In this document: piece by piece, positions 15,051 to 15,225 of the stretch
Layout of the letters: each line of letters begins with the position of its first letter
How positions within the stretch are numbered: position 1 is the first letter of the stretch
Source: Hydnum rufescens UP504
Lineage: Eukaryota; Basidiomycota; Agaricomycetes; Cantharellales; Hydnaceae
Length of the DNA stretch: 15,225 nt
Reading direction: 5' to 3'
NCBI GenBank assembly: GCA_014904985.1
Contig: MU129426.1
Coordinates: forward strand, 1-15,225
Made by a program: the position numbers and the translations under genes
The notes under the pieces: model-generated
What the model saw: the letters and a program-made list of their open reading frames with translations, nothing else
Told to the model about the DNA's origin: nothing
The model's database searches: none

Positions 15051-15225
15051 GGCCCACTTGTCTGTTGGGTATGTAAGTGCATGAGGATAAAGATGGTAAG
15101 ATCAAAAATGGAAGGTAAACTATGATTCAAATTGGTTTTGGTATGCAATCAACATTATATCCTACAGACATATTTGACTCCTCTCCTGCTTAAGCAACAC
15201 ACCACCCATGATCAGCTGTATTTCC
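15051..15225. other. Right edge, upstream of the transposase; nothing recognised
   Basis: This stretch should hold the pogo promoter and perhaps a 5' exon: on the minus strand CACTTACATACCCAACAG just before the ATG could be an acceptor. No terminal inverted repeat is seen before the window ends. Confidence 0.4.

Overview
The window looks like transposon-rich, gene-poor DNA from a filamentous fungus, most likely a mushroom-forming basidiomycete. The reasons are short introns with GTRAGT donors and CTRAT-type branch sites, a Ty3/gypsy chromovirus, a pogo/CENP-B-like transposase, a coiled-coil protein with a Zn2Cys6-like cysteine cluster, and CpG-targeted decay. This is inference from gene style; no taxonomic marker is present. 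No RNA gene, CRISPR array or intact housekeeping gene was seen.

Layout. About 120-1735 is a tandem array of alternating A and B segments on the + strand. Each segment ends in a GC-rich hairpin and is followed by a 105-110 nt intron-like stretch (donor, second hairpin, branch site, acceptor). A (TAA)n microsatellite and a foldback follow. 2097-3001 (+) is a two-exon coiled-coil/Cys-cluster gene with a frameshift at a G8 run. 3065-3229 is purine-rich simple repeat. 3261-8930 (-) is a defective Ty3/gypsy chromovirus: 5' LTR, a candidate self-priming primer-binding site, gag, protease, RT, RNase H, integrase and chromodomain, with no recognisable 3' LTR. It carries four in-frame TGA stops, two frameshifts and a deletion between RT and RNase H.

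From 9.1 kb onward base composition changes sharply: only one CpG was found by eye between 9292 and 13028. This zone holds a diverged orphan copy of the hairpin-intron module (9095-9225), a 1.4 kb TA-flanked inverted-repeat element (9837-11248) split by a solo LTR of the same chromovirus family (10632-11026, TSD GTTAA), a Harbinger-like terminus (11886) ahead of a broken Myb/SANT-like gene (12089-12414), and a pogo-type transposase pseudogene (12745-15050, - strand).

The parts do not form a pathway; they record layers of insertion and decay. Eight premature stops that can be placed in well-anchored reading frames are all TGA, as expected from CGA to TGA change. The most novel-looking item is the double-hairpin intron module: six copies share geometry, most have GNRA-type loops in the intron hairpin, and the distant copy has paired A-T to G-C changes that keep the stem.
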